Shown here piece after piece: positions 21,398-30,240 of a DNA stretch of 43,457 nt. The notes beneath the pieces are model-generated. The model was not told the DNA's origin. It worked only from the letters and a program-made list of their open reading frames with translations, and ran no database searches. The position numbers were made by a program, and so were the translations under genes. The DNA lies in the NCBI GenBank assembly GCA_024645025.1, contig JAHEGQ010000002.1, forward strand, positions 1 through 43,457. The letters are read 5' to 3'. Position 1 is the stretch's first letter, and every line of letters starts with the position of its first letter. The stretch comes from Sphingomonadaceae bacterium. Its GTDB lineage: Bacteria; Pseudomonadota; Alphaproteobacteria; Sphingomonadales; Sphingomonadaceae.

Positions 21398-22516
21398 TCA
21401 GAGGCTATCGGCGAGCACGGCCAAACAATCCCGCGCCAACTGCTTGCACCGCGCCGGGGACCAGGCGCGTTCGCCATCCGGATGACTGTCATGATCCTTG
21501 AACGGCATTTCCAGCGTCATCGACACGCAGCCCAGATGGGCGAAGCGGTTGGCAAGCTGGTTGGTCGACATGGTGAGATTGGCTTTGCCGGGGGCGGATT
21601 TGGGGTAACCCAGCTGCGTCTGGAAATCGGGCGTGCGTGCCGCCAACGCGTCCCGATAGGCATAGAAACGCTGGCCCTGATCATCTGTCCAATTGGGGAT
21701 GCCTTCAAAGCCTGCGATGAAGTTGGCGGGGATGGCTTCATCCCCATGCACGTCCATGGCCCAATGCACGCCTGTGCGATCCATTTCATTGCGGACGCAC
21801 AAGACTTCTGGGGATCGTTCTGCGCTAGGGTCTGCCCATTCGCGGTTCAGGTTTATGCCGACAGCATTGGTGCGCAAATGACCGCGCGCGGACCCATCTG
21901 GGTTCATATTGGGCACAACGTGCAGAGTGCATTCCTCACGCAGCGCCTTTGCGATGGGGTCTGCTGCGTCGGTCAGCATTTCCAGCGCGCCTTCCATCCA
22001 CCATTCGGCCATCGTCTCGCCGGGATGCTGGCGCGCATAGAGCCAGACTTGCTTTGCGCCTTTGCCCATGCGCAGCATATCGAGCGGGCGGCCATCCAGC
22101 GTCTGACCCAATTCAATCAGACTGACGCCGGGCTGGGCCGCAATCCGCTGCACCAGATCAAAATGCCGCTCCATTGAATAGGGCGCAAAATACGCAAACC
22201 AGATCGAATCGCTTTGGGGCACATGGGTGATCGTCAAAACGCCATCGGCATAATGGGTTTGCGCACAGCGCCAATCGGTCCGATCCTCCGACCAACGGGC
22301 GCGATAGCCAGCCCATCCACCCGGATAGGCCGACTCGCCGCAATTGGTGATTCGCAGCGTGATCTGGCGGCCCTTCGCCCCCGTGACCCGAAAGTGGAAC
22401 CATTGATAGAAATCGGACTGGGCATCCTTGCGGATTTCCAGATCGGCCGTGTCCCCATTGAGGGCGGAGACCAGAATATTGCCGCTGTCAAAGCCGGCGC
22501 TGATATGGATCGTCAT
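21398..22516 (-). CDS. M14-family carboxypeptidase of the cytosolic carboxypeptidase (CCP/AGTPBP1-like) type
   Basis: N-terminal beta domain ([49 protein letters not shown]), zinc motif [68 protein letters not shown]. Confidence 0.93.
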   Translation of the reverse strand: MTIHISAGFDSGNILVSALNGDTADLEIRKDAQSDFYQWFHFRVTGAKGRQITLRITNCGESAYPGGWAGYRARWSEDRTDWRCAQTHYADGVLTITHVPQSDSIWFAYFAPYSMERHFDLVQRIAAQPGVSLIELGQTLDGRPLDMLRMGKGAKQVWLYARQHPGETMAEWWMEGALEMLTDAADPIAKALREECTLHVVPNMNPDGSARGHLRTNAVGINLNREWADPSAERSPEVLCVRNEMDRTGVHWAMDVHGDEAIPANFIAGFEGIPNWTDDQGQRFYAYRDALAARTPDFQTQLGYPKSAPGKANLTMSTNQLANRFAHLGCVSMTLEMPFKDHDSHPDGERAWSPARCKQLARDCLAVLADSL

Positions 22517-23067
22517 GGGGCCTTGATAGTGCTTCCAGATTCACCCGGAAAGCCCTGAAACAGGGCGCGCGCCAACTTATCTGCGGCAAGGCCGGGCTGG
22601 CTGGCGGGCGCATTTTGCGGGGCTTCGGTTTCAGCGCGCCCTTCCCAGACAACAGCGCCATCTGCGACCCGCTTCATCTGAACCGCTAAGCGGGTATGGA
22701 TCCATATGCGGTTCGCGCCGCCAATGCCCAAATCTGGGCGCAGACCCAATTCGACCGCGCCGCCAAGGCCAATGGAAACGGGCGACTGCGGCGTTGCCAC
22801 GCGCTGGCTTTGTGTCTGCTGCACCATCACGCGATAGACAGGCTGGCCTTGCGTCCCAAAGCCCAGCCGGGCCAGCTCTCGCTGAACGGCCGCTGCATAG
22901 GTCCGAAATTCCAGCGAATCGCCCGCCATGCCTTCCCCAGCCTCTAGGACAACTGGTGCCGATGCGGGCGCCCCTGCAATGTGGAAACGGGTAACTTGAA
23001 CGGGCGGAATCGAGGCCGCACAGCCTGTAAGGGCCAGCAATAAGGGCAAGAAATGCACAGGACGCAC
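22513..23067 (-). CDS. DUF4136-like lipoprotein
   Basis: [30 protein letters not shown] lipobox [27 protein letters not shown]; overlaps the M14 start by 4 nt. Confidence 0.7.
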   Translation of the reverse strand: MRPVHFLPLLLALTGCAASIPPVQVTRFHIAGAPASAPVVLEAGEGMAGDSLEFRTYAAAVQRELARLGFGTQGQPVYRVMVQQTQSQRVATPQSPVSIGLGGAVELGLRPDLGIGGANRIWIHTRLAVQMKRVADGAVVWEGRAETEAPQNAPASQPGLAADKLARALFQGFPGESGSTIKAP

Positions 23068-23170
23068 GTAAAGTCCTTCTCATCTGGCGGATCGCCTTGA
23101 CTTTAACCAAGCCGATCATTAGGCGGCAGCCTTCAAATTCCAACCTTTGTTTTAGAACAGGCAAGCGATC

Positions 23171-23296
23171 ATGAAGATCCGCAACTCGCTCAAGTCGCTC
23201 AAGGACCGCCACCGGGATAACCGCGTGATCCGTCGTCGCGGCCGCACCTACGTCATCAACAAGACGCAGAAGCGTTTCAAGGCGCGCCAGGGCTAA
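23171..23296 (+). CDS. rpmJ: 50S ribosomal protein L36, Cys-less (type B) form
   Basis: Absent from the ORF track (41 aa). Hand translation: [41 protein letters not shown]. Confidence 0.97.
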   Translation: MKIRNSLKSLKDRHRDNRVIRRRGRTYVINKTQKRFKARQG

Positions 23297-23302
23297 TTGC
23301 CC

Positions 23303-23911
23303 ATGGCGGTCTCCGCCGTCGTCTTCGACGTCGGAAACGTCCTGTACCGCTGGAGCCCTAAAGCTCTTTACGAGCGCCTGATCCCAGAGGATCGGGCGCT
23401 TGATGCGTTTTTGGAGAACGTCGTCACCCCAGATTGGCATTTCCAGCATGATGCTGGCCGCCCCTTTGCCGAAACAAGTGCCGAACTGATCGCGCGTTTT
23501 CCCCATTATCGGGACCTGATCCTGATCTGGGCCGACCGCTTTAATGACACCATCACAGGCCCTGTCCCCGGCATGATAGAGCTGGTGGAAGAACTCGACG
23601 CCGCTGGCGTGCCGATTTTCGGCATTACCAATTTCAGCCAAGAATTCTGGCCGCCCTTTCGGGCACGAGAGGCGCACATCTTTGATCGCTTTCGCGACAT
23701 TGTCGTCTCGGGCGCGGAACGATTGGTGAAGCCCGACCCGGCAATCTTCCATCTGGCACGCGCCCGATTCGGCCTTGCCCCCAAGGCCGGGCTGTTTCTG
23801 GACGATCGCGAAGACAACGCCGCGGCCGCCGACGCCCATGGCTTTGTCGGCCATCATTTTACCGATGCCGACGCCGCCCGGGCGCACATCATGGCGCTCG
23901 GGCTGCTCTAG
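23303..23911 (+). CDS. HAD family hydrolase (haloacid dehalogenase-like)
   Basis: MAVSAVVFDVGNVLYRWSPKALYERLIPED...GITNFSQEFW...VKPDPAIFHLARARFGLAPKAGLFLDDREDNAAAADAHGFVGHHF. Confidence 0.93.
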   Translation: MAVSAVVFDVGNVLYRWSPKALYERLIPEDRALDAFLENVVTPDWHFQHDAGRPFAETSAELIARFPHYRDLILIWADRFNDTITGPVPGMIELVEELDAAGVPIFGITNFSQEFWPPFRAREAHIFDRFRDIVVSGAERLVKPDPAIFHLARARFGLAPKAGLFLDDREDNAAAADAHGFVGHHFTDADAARAHIMALGLL

Positions 23912-23914
23912 CCG

Positions 23915-25876
23915 TCAGGGCGTCACGACGTTGAAGGTCATCTCTGGCTTGTCGAGCGCGCCAAACATCGCGGCAATTGCGCTGGGATCGCCTTCAAACT
24001 TCAATGCCCCGGATTGGTAAGCCTGCGCCACATCCACCGTTTGCAGCAACAGCCCGTCAAAGGTGGCCCGCGTGGTGATCAGCGTTGCCGTCGGCGCAGC
24101 CAGCTTTTCGCCCATGCTGGGGAACAGCGCGGACTCATCGACATGCATGGCGACGGTTTCATTCCGGTCCGTAAAGACCAGCTGGACCGTCGTGTTGGGC
24201 CGGGTCGATTTGGCCGGGTTGAAGCGGGCGGCCAACGCATCCATCAAATTGGATGTCGGCAAGGCCCGGATCACGCCTGCGCCTGCGACGTCCAGCCGGG
24301 GCTTGGGCACGCCATTGCGCAATTCAAAGGCGGCCTGCAAAAACACATTGCGCCACGTCCCGGCCTCGGCCTGAAAGCCTTGCTGCTCATAGCTGGCGGC
24401 CAGCCATTTGCGCGCTGCCTCATTGGCAGGATCGGCAAAGACGATGTGGTTGAAGACGGTGGACGACCAGCGATAATCCCCGGCGTCATAGGCCTTGATC
24501 CCCGTTGCCAGCGCCTTTTTCGCACCGCCCATCGCCGCGACATAACGCTTGGATTCTTCGGTGGGGATGTGGCGGTTGTAATTGGCGGGCACACCATCCC
24601 ACCAGCCGAAATAATATTGGAAGACCGCCTTCGCATTGTGATTATAGGTACCGTAATAGCCGCGGGTCGAAAAATCGGTCTTGGCATGGACGGGCTCGCC
24701 AATTTCTTCGCCAATTTCGGTCGCGGTTTCGCCACTATTGGCCAGCCGAAGCGTCTGATCGTGGATGAAGCGATAGGTATCGCGGTGATGGGTCAGGAAG
24801 GTTTTCACATTGTCCTGCCCCCAGGTCGGCCAATTATGCGATCCAAAAACAACGTCTGACTTGTCGCCATAGGTGCGCAACGCCGCATCAATTGCCTTGG
24901 ACCAGTTAAGCGTGTCACGCGCCTTGGCGCCGCGCTGGGTCAGCACATTGTGGAAGGTGCCCGTTGCCACTTCAGACGAACAGAGCGCCTTAAAGTCCGG
25001 CAAATAGAACATGAATTCAGCCGGCGCTTCGGACCCGGCGGCATCCACAAATTCAAAGGTAATGCCGTCAATCACGACCGGGGCAGACCCGCGGGCAACT
25101 TCCAGCGTCGGCTTGGCAAAGGCGGCCTTGTTATTGCTCGGCAGCGCTTGGCCCAACCCGGTCCCAACCTGGCCCAAGGGGGATCGTTCCAAAGCGGCCC
25201 CAAATTGGAAGCCCGCCCGACGGCCCATATAGGTACCCGCCAACACGTTTTCGCTGATCGCCTCGTCGGTAAAGCCATGTGGCGCAATGATCGGGATCTT
25301 GCCGGATGCCAGCACGTCTGCCGGCGCAATCGCCGTTACCCCGCCATAATGGTCGCCGTGGCTATGGGTGAAAACGATGCCCGCAATCGGCCGATCGCCC
25401 AGTGTCTTGCGGACCAGTTCCATGCCCGCCGCAGCGGTTTCCACAGCCGTCAATGGATCCACGATAATCCAGCCGGTCTTGCCGCGGATGATCGTCATCA
25501 CCGAAATGTCATAGCCGCGCAGCTGATAAATGCCGGGCGTCACCTCAAACAGGCCATGTTCGGCATTCAACTTGGATTGCCGCCACAAGGACGGGTTGAC
25601 GCTCGCCGGGGCATCACCCTTCAAAAAGGCGTAGCTATTGGCATCCCAAACAATGTCGCCCTTGGCATTGCGGATCACCCCGCCCTCAATCTGCGCCAGC
25701 CGCCCACGCGTCGCATCGGCAAAATCGCTGGGGTCATTCAGGGGCAATTGCTGCGCCACCCGCGCATTTGCTTCTGCCGTCGCCTTGGTCACAGTGCCGG
25801 GGGCGGGCGGTTCGCGGCCAATGGCGGGCGATGCAAGCACCAGCGCAAGCGCGGTCGCGGCGACAAAACGGGTCAT
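23915..25876 (-). CDS. Alkyl/aryl-sulfatase, metallo-beta-lactamase fold (BDS1/SdsA1 type)
   Basis: Signal peptide; THSHGDHYGGVTAI zinc motif; FGSHNWPTWG; dimerisation domain YAAMGGAKKALATGIKAYDAGDYRWSSTVFNHIVFADP; SCP2-like C-terminus. Confidence 0.94.
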   Translation of the reverse strand: MTRFVAATALALVLASPAIGREPPAPGTVTKATAEANARVAQQLPLNDPSDFADATRGRLAQIEGGVIRNAKGDIVWDANSYAFLKGDAPASVNPSLWRQSKLNAEHGLFEVTPGIYQLRGYDISVMTIIRGKTGWIIVDPLTAVETAAAGMELVRKTLGDRPIAGIVFTHSHGDHYGGVTAIAPADVLASGKIPIIAPHGFTDEAISENVLAGTYMGRRAGFQFGAALERSPLGQVGTGLGQALPSNNKAAFAKPTLEVARGSAPVVIDGITFEFVDAAGSEAPAEFMFYLPDFKALCSSEVATGTFHNVLTQRGAKARDTLNWSKAIDAALRTYGDKSDVVFGSHNWPTWGQDNVKTFLTHHRDTYRFIHDQTLRLANSGETATEIGEEIGEPVHAKTDFSTRGYYGTYNHNAKAVFQYYFGWWDGVPANYNRHIPTEESKRYVAAMGGAKKALATGIKAYDAGDYRWSSTVFNHIVFADPANEAARKWLAASYEQQGFQAEAGTWRNVFLQAAFELRNGVPKPRLDVAGAGVIRALPTSNLMDALAARFNPAKSTRPNTTVQLVFTDRNETVAMHVDESALFPSMGEKLAAPTATLITTRATFDGLLLQTVDVAQAYQSGALKFEGDPSAIAAMFGALDKPEMTFNVVTP

Positions 25877-25919
25877 TCAGGCCTCCCTCTCAGATGATGC
25901 CGGGGTTTTGCGCCCGGTC

Positions 25920-25942
25920 ATGTCGATCTCTTCAATCGACAT
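25920..25942. repeat. Perfect 8-bp inverted repeat ATGTCGAT-ctcttca-ATCGACAT upstream of the alkylsulfatase
   Basis: Arms 25920-25927 and 25935-25942, 44 nt from the start codon at 25876. Confidence 0.75.
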
Positions 25943-25982
25943 TCACCGAGGAAAGACCACAAAAGCAAGACAGAAAGCGGTC

Positions 25983-27440
25983 CTAGCTCTGATAGCCCTT
26001 TAATTCATCCCCGGTCAGGCGGACGACATGAAGGACATTGGTGGACCCCGGCGTGCCAAAGGGAACACCCGCCATCACGACGACACGTTCCCCACCCTTG
26101 GCCAACCGATAGCGCAACGCCATGCGCTTGGCCTTGGCGACCATTTCTTCAAAGCTGTTCACGTCCCGGGTGTGGACGGCATGCGTCCCCCAGAGCAGGC
26201 CCATTTGGCGCGCGGTGTCCATTTCAGGCGTCAGCACAAGGATGGGAACATCGGGCCGTTCGCGCGCGATGCGGCGGGCGGTCGATCCAGAGGTGGTGTA
26301 GCAGATGATCGCCTTGGCAGAGACGGTCTTGGAAATATCAAAAGCAGCGGCAGCCAGCGCATCGGCCGTAGTCGGGTCTGCATCCGTCTTGGTAAAATGC
26401 AGGCGCGCGGTATAGCCCCGGTCACCTTCAACGCTATGGGCGATGCGGTCCATCATGGCGACGGCTTCTTCCGGCCAGTCGCCCGCGGCACTTTCAGCCG
26501 ACAGCATCACCGCATCCGCGCCATCATAAATCGCGGTCGCCACGTCTGACACTTCCGCACGGGTCGGCGTGGGAACCTTGATCATCGATTCCAGCATCTG
26601 GGTCGCGACCACAACGGGCTTGCCCAAGGCACGCGCCGCTTCCACGATCCGCTTTTGGGCCGGCGGGACAGCCTCAGGCGGCAATTCAACGCCCAGATCG
26701 CCGCGCGCAACCATCACGGCGTCGGCCAGTTCCAAAATGCCTTCCAGCCGATCCAGCGCCGCTGGCTTTTCAATCTTCGCCAAAAGGGCCGCCTTGCCAC
26801 CAATCAGGCGGCGGGCCTCGGCCAAATCTTCGGGGCGCTGCACAAAAGACAGGGCGATCCAATCCGCGCCCTGATCAATCGCGAACGCCAGATCGGATCG
26901 GTCCTTTTCCGTCAGCGCGGCCAGCGGCACGACAACATCAGGGACGTTCAACCCCTTTTTGTCGGACAGGACGCCCCCCACCTCGATGTGGGTGGTGATG
27001 GCCTGCGGCCCAATTTCTGCCACGCGCAACACCAGCTTGCCGTCATCCAGCAGCAAGCGGGACCCAATTTCCAAAGCCTGAAACACCTCTCGGTGCGGCA
27101 GACAGACGCGGTGTTCATCCCCCGGTCGTGGGTCCAAATCCAGCTGGAAATTGCGGCCCGTCACCAGTGTCACCGGCCCATTGGCAAAGGTGCCAACGCG
27201 CAGCTTGGGGCCTTGCAGGTCAACCAAGATGGTCGTCGGGCGGCCATGCAGTTTTTCCAGCGCCCGGATGGATTTGAACAAAGGGATGCGGTCCGCCTGT
27301 GTGCCGTGGCTCATATTGATGCGAAAGGCATCGGCCCCGGCCCGAAACAGGTTGCCAATCATCTCTGGCGTTGCACTGGCCGGCCCCAAGGTTGCGAGGA
27401 TCCGAACTTTGCGGCCACGGACCGGAAGATATTGCGTCAA
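25983..27440 (-). CDS. pyk: Pyruvate kinase
   Basis: RKVRILATLGPASATPEMIGNLFRAGADAFRINMSHGTQ...ILVDLQGPKLRVG...MVARGDLGVELPPEAVPPAQKRIVEAARALGKPVVVATQMLESM. TTG start preceded by GGAG. Confidence 0.97.
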   Translation of the reverse strand: MTQYLPVRGRKVRILATLGPASATPEMIGNLFRAGADAFRINMSHGTQADRIPLFKSIRALEKLHGRPTTILVDLQGPKLRVGTFANGPVTLVTGRNFQLDLDPRPGDEHRVCLPHREVFQALEIGSRLLLDDGKLVLRVAEIGPQAITTHIEVGGVLSDKKGLNVPDVVVPLAALTEKDRSDLAFAIDQGADWIALSFVQRPEDLAEARRLIGGKAALLAKIEKPAALDRLEGILELADAVMVARGDLGVELPPEAVPPAQKRIVEAARALGKPVVVATQMLESMIKVPTPTRAEVSDVATAIYDGADAVMLSAESAAGDWPEEAVAMMDRIAHSVEGDRGYTARLHFTKTDADPTTADALAAAAFDISKTVSAKAIICYTTSGSTARRIARERPDVPILVLTPEMDTARQMGLLWGTHAVHTRDVNSFEEMVAKAKRMALRYRLAKGGERVVVMAGVPFGTPGSTNVLHVVRLTGDELKGYQS

Positions 27441-27510
27441 AAAAGGTCTCCACTTCTCCGCCCGTCCCTAAGCCGCTATTGCCAATTCTTCAATCAGAGG
27501 ATGGCGAAAA

Positions 27511-27801
27511 ATGGATATAAATAATCTTGATGACGCTACGGCGGCAAATGCTTTTCGGCGGTTGGTGCGCCATTTGCAGCATCGCACCGACGCCCAGAAT
27601 GTCGACCTGATGGGGCTGGCGGGCTTTTGCCGGAACTGCCTGGGCGACTGGGTTGCCGAGGCGGGGGATATGTCGACGGACGCGGGCCGCGCCTTTGTCT
27701 ATGGCATGCCCTATGCAGATTGGAAGGCGCAACACCAGCAGCCAGCCACCGAAGACCAACTGCGCCGGATGGCAGAAAGCCTGACGCGCAATCCGCGCTA
27801 G
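27511..27801 (+). CDS. DUF1244 domain-containing protein
   Basis: [59 protein letters not shown]. Confidence 0.95.
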   Translation: MDINNLDDATAANAFRRLVRHLQHRTDAQNVDLMGLAGFCRNCLGDWVAEAGDMSTDAGRAFVYGMPYADWKAQHQQPATEDQLRRMAESLTRNPR

Positions 27802-27807
27802 GCAATC

Positions 27808-27836
27808 GCGCGGGCGCTTGCATCGATCGCCCGCGC
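27808..27836 (+). terminator. GC-rich hairpin between the DUF1244 gene and gpmA (terminator or attenuator)
   Basis: GCGCGGGCG-cttgcatcgat-CGCCCGCGC, a perfect 9-bp stem, followed by ctgttt. Confidence 0.55.
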
Positions 27837-27877
27837 CTGTTTATGGCAATCGCCAGAACCGCATGGAGAAACAGCGT

Positions 27878-28564
27878 ATGCCGACCCTTGTTCTCATCCG
27901 CCATGGCCAGTCTGCCTGGAATCTTGAAAACCGCTTCACCGGCTGGTGGGATGTGGACGTGACAGAAAAAGGGGCCGCCGAGGCGCGGGCCGCGGGCGGG
28001 CTAATGCGCGACAAGGGGCTGGATTTTGATTGCTGCTTCACCTCGCTTCAAACGCGGGCGATTAAGACGCTGAATTTGGCTTTGGAAGAAATGGGCCGTC
28101 TTTGGCTGCCCGTTGAAAAGGACTGGCGACTGAATGAGCGCCATTATGGGGGCCTGACCGGCCTTGATAAGGCAGAGACCGCAGCCAAACATGGCGACGA
28201 TCAGGTCAAGATCTGGCGGCGCAGCTTTGACGTTCCCCCGCCGCCCTTGGAACCGGGCAGCCCCTATGACCTATCCGCTGATCGCCGCTATGCCGGCATC
28301 AAGGTGCCCGCGACGGAAAGCCTGAAGGATACGATCGCGCGGGTGCTGCCCTATTGGGAAAGCCGGATTGCCCCTGAGCTGAAGGCAGGCAAGCGCGTGC
28401 TGATTTCAGCGCATGGCAATTCGCTTCGGGCGCTGGTCAAACATTTGTCCAACATCCCCGATGACGAAATCACGGGGCTGGAAATTCCAACGGGGCAGCC
28501 CATTGTCTATGACTTGGCGGCTGATCTGACGGCGCGGGATCGCTATTACCTGTCGGAACGCTAA
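27878..28564 (+). CDS. gpmA: 2,3-bisphosphoglycerate-dependent phosphoglycerate mutase
   Basis: [43 protein letters not shown]...[41 protein letters not shown]. Confidence 0.98.
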   Translation: MPTLVLIRHGQSAWNLENRFTGWWDVDVTEKGAAEARAAGGLMRDKGLDFDCCFTSLQTRAIKTLNLALEEMGRLWLPVEKDWRLNERHYGGLTGLDKAETAAKHGDDQVKIWRRSFDVPPPPLEPGSPYDLSADRRYAGIKVPATESLKDTIARVLPYWESRIAPELKAGKRVLISAHGNSLRALVKHLSNIPDDEITGLEIPTGQPIVYDLAADLTARDRYYLSER

Positions 28565-28669
28565 GGCCATTCATGTCCCTTTTGGTGGCTTTTGATGGGT
28601 TGACGTTGCGCTCTGGCAGACAGGCGGCTAAGGCCTGTCAGCCTTGGAACCACCAAAGGACAGGGCCTT
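28563..28669 (+). promoter_or_regulatory. Candidate structured RNA leader upstream of purE
   Basis: Nested pairings: AAGGCC/GGCCTT, TGTCC(c)TTT(t)GGTGG/CCACCAAAGGACA, and apical GGC-a-GACAGGC/GCCTGTC-a-GCC. They occupy the whole gpmA-purE gap and include the purine-rich tract before the purE ATG. Confidence 0.5.
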
Positions 28670-28673
28670 TGTC

Positions 28674-29162
28674 ATGACAGCAGTGCCGCCGCTTGTCGGC
28701 ATCATCATGGGCAGCCAATCTGACTGGGCCACGATGTGCCACGCGTCAGAAATCTTGGCTGCTCTTCACGTGCCGCATGAAACGCGCATCGTGTCCGCTC
28801 ATCGCACGCCCGACCGTCTGGTGGACTATGCCAAATCGGCGCAGGGCCGGGGCCTGAAGGTGATCATTGCCGGGGCCGGGGGCGCTGCCCATCTGCCCGG
28901 CATGGCCGCATCGATGACAACCCTGCCCGTCTTGGGCGTGCCGGTTGAATCCAAGGCCCTGAGCGGGGTCGACAGCCTGTATTCCATCGTCCAGATGCCG
29001 GGCGGGGTTCCGGTTGGCACGCTGGCCATCGGCAAGGCTGGCGCCACCAATGCCGGCCTTTTGGCGGCCAGCATCCTTGCCCTAAACGATCCGGACCTGA
29101 GCGCGCGCCTGAACGCATGGCGCCAGGCTCAGACTGACAGCGTGGCGATTGAACCTGCATGA
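28674..29162 (+). CDS. purE: 5-(carboxyamino)imidazole ribonucleotide mutase
   Basis: [95 protein letters not shown]. Confidence 0.98.
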   Translation: MTAVPPLVGIIMGSQSDWATMCHASEILAALHVPHETRIVSAHRTPDRLVDYAKSAQGRGLKVIIAGAGGAAHLPGMAASMTTLPVLGVPVESKALSGVDSLYSIVQMPGGVPVGTLAIGKAGATNAGLLAASILALNDPDLSARLNAWRQAQTDSVAIEPA

Positions 29163-30235
29163 AAACGCTTCCCCCCGGATCGACAATTGGCATCATTGGC
29201 GGCGGCCAGCTGGGCCGAATGCTGTGCATGGCTGCCGCGCAGCTGGGCTATCGCTGCTTTATCTATGCGCCTGAAGATCGCGGCCCCGCCTCTGATGTGT
29301 GCGCCGGTTGGGTGCAGGGCGACTATAGTGATGCCGATGCCTTGGCGGCTTTCGCCCGGATCGTCGACGTGGTGACCTTTGAGTTCGAAAATGTTGATCC
29401 AGCCCCCTTGCGGCAGATCGCAGCCAACGCCCCGCTTTTTCCGCCGATCGAGGCGCTTGAAATCGGGCAGGACCGCGTGCGCGAGAAAAGCTTTGCCGCC
29501 GATTGCGGGGGACGAACTGCCCAATGGGCCAAAGTGGACAGCAAGGCCGATCTGAAGCGGGCGCTGGAGGCCATTGGTACGCCGGCCATCCTGAAGACCA
29601 GCCGCTTTGGCTATGACGGCAAGGGGCAGGTGCGCATTCAGGCCCTGAGCGAAGTTGATGCCGCGTGGAAGGCGCTTTCCGGAGCAGGGACGCTGATCCT
29701 GGAAAAAATGGTCCGCTTCGCGCATGAGTTTTCCCTGCTGGTGGTCCGTGACCAGCGGGGCAATGTCAGCTTTTGGGATGCGCCGGAAAATGTTCACAAG
29801 GATGGCATCCTTGCCACGTCCACCATCCCGGCGGCGCCCGAAGTTCAGCAACAAGTGCCCGCCGCGCGGGCGCTGGCCCGCAAAATGGCAGAGCGCCTGA
29901 ACTATGTCGGCGTTTTTGCAATAGAGTTCTTCGCCAGCGGTGACGGCCCCGTATTCAACGAAATGGCGCCGCGCGTTCACAATAGCGGGCATTGGACGAT
30001 TGAAGGGGCCGTCGCCTCGCAATTTGAAAACCATATTCGGGCTGTCGTGGGCCTGCCCATCGCCTCCACCAAAAGCACCGCACCCCAGATTGAAATGCGC
30101 AACCTGATCGGTGCCGATGCCGATAAATGGCTGGAATGGGCATCGGACGCGCTGTCGCACCTTCACCTATATGGGAAGGACGACCCGCGCCCCGGCCGCA
30201 AGATGGGGCACATCACCCGGCTGGGCGGGCTATAA
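29159..30235 (+). CDS. purK: 5-(carboxyamino)imidazole ribonucleotide synthase
   Basis: [59 protein letters not shown]...VVTFEFENV...[16 protein letters not shown]. Confidence 0.98.
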   Translation: MKTLPPGSTIGIIGGGQLGRMLCMAAAQLGYRCFIYAPEDRGPASDVCAGWVQGDYSDADALAAFARIVDVVTFEFENVDPAPLRQIAANAPLFPPIEALEIGQDRVREKSFAADCGGRTAQWAKVDSKADLKRALEAIGTPAILKTSRFGYDGKGQVRIQALSEVDAAWKALSGAGTLILEKMVRFAHEFSLLVVRDQRGNVSFWDAPENVHKDGILATSTIPAAPEVQQQVPAARALARKMAERLNYVGVFAIEFFASGDGPVFNEMAPRVHNSGHWTIEGAVASQFENHIRAVVGLPIASTKSTAPQIEMRNLIGADADKWLEWASDALSHLHLYGKDDPRPGRKMGHITRLGGL

Positions 30236-30240
30236 TCCGA

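Noticed and set aside
22631-23887. 418-aa minus-strand ORF spanning rpmJ and the HAD hydrolase
   Set aside because: It crosses rpmJ and HAD on the opposite strand and part of the DUF4136-like gene in another frame, and has no family signature.
24950-25897. 315-aa plus-strand ORF opposite the alkylsulfatase
   Set aside because: Antisense shadow of a well-supported metallo-beta-lactamase-fold sulfatase.
28563-28669. ZTP (pfl) riboswitch or 6S RNA as the identity of the purE leader
   Set aside because: The conserved ZTP 3' motif (CCGCCUGGGC-like) is not present, and the element is shorter than typical 6S RNA with an unusual bubble. Left unassigned pending a covariance-model search.
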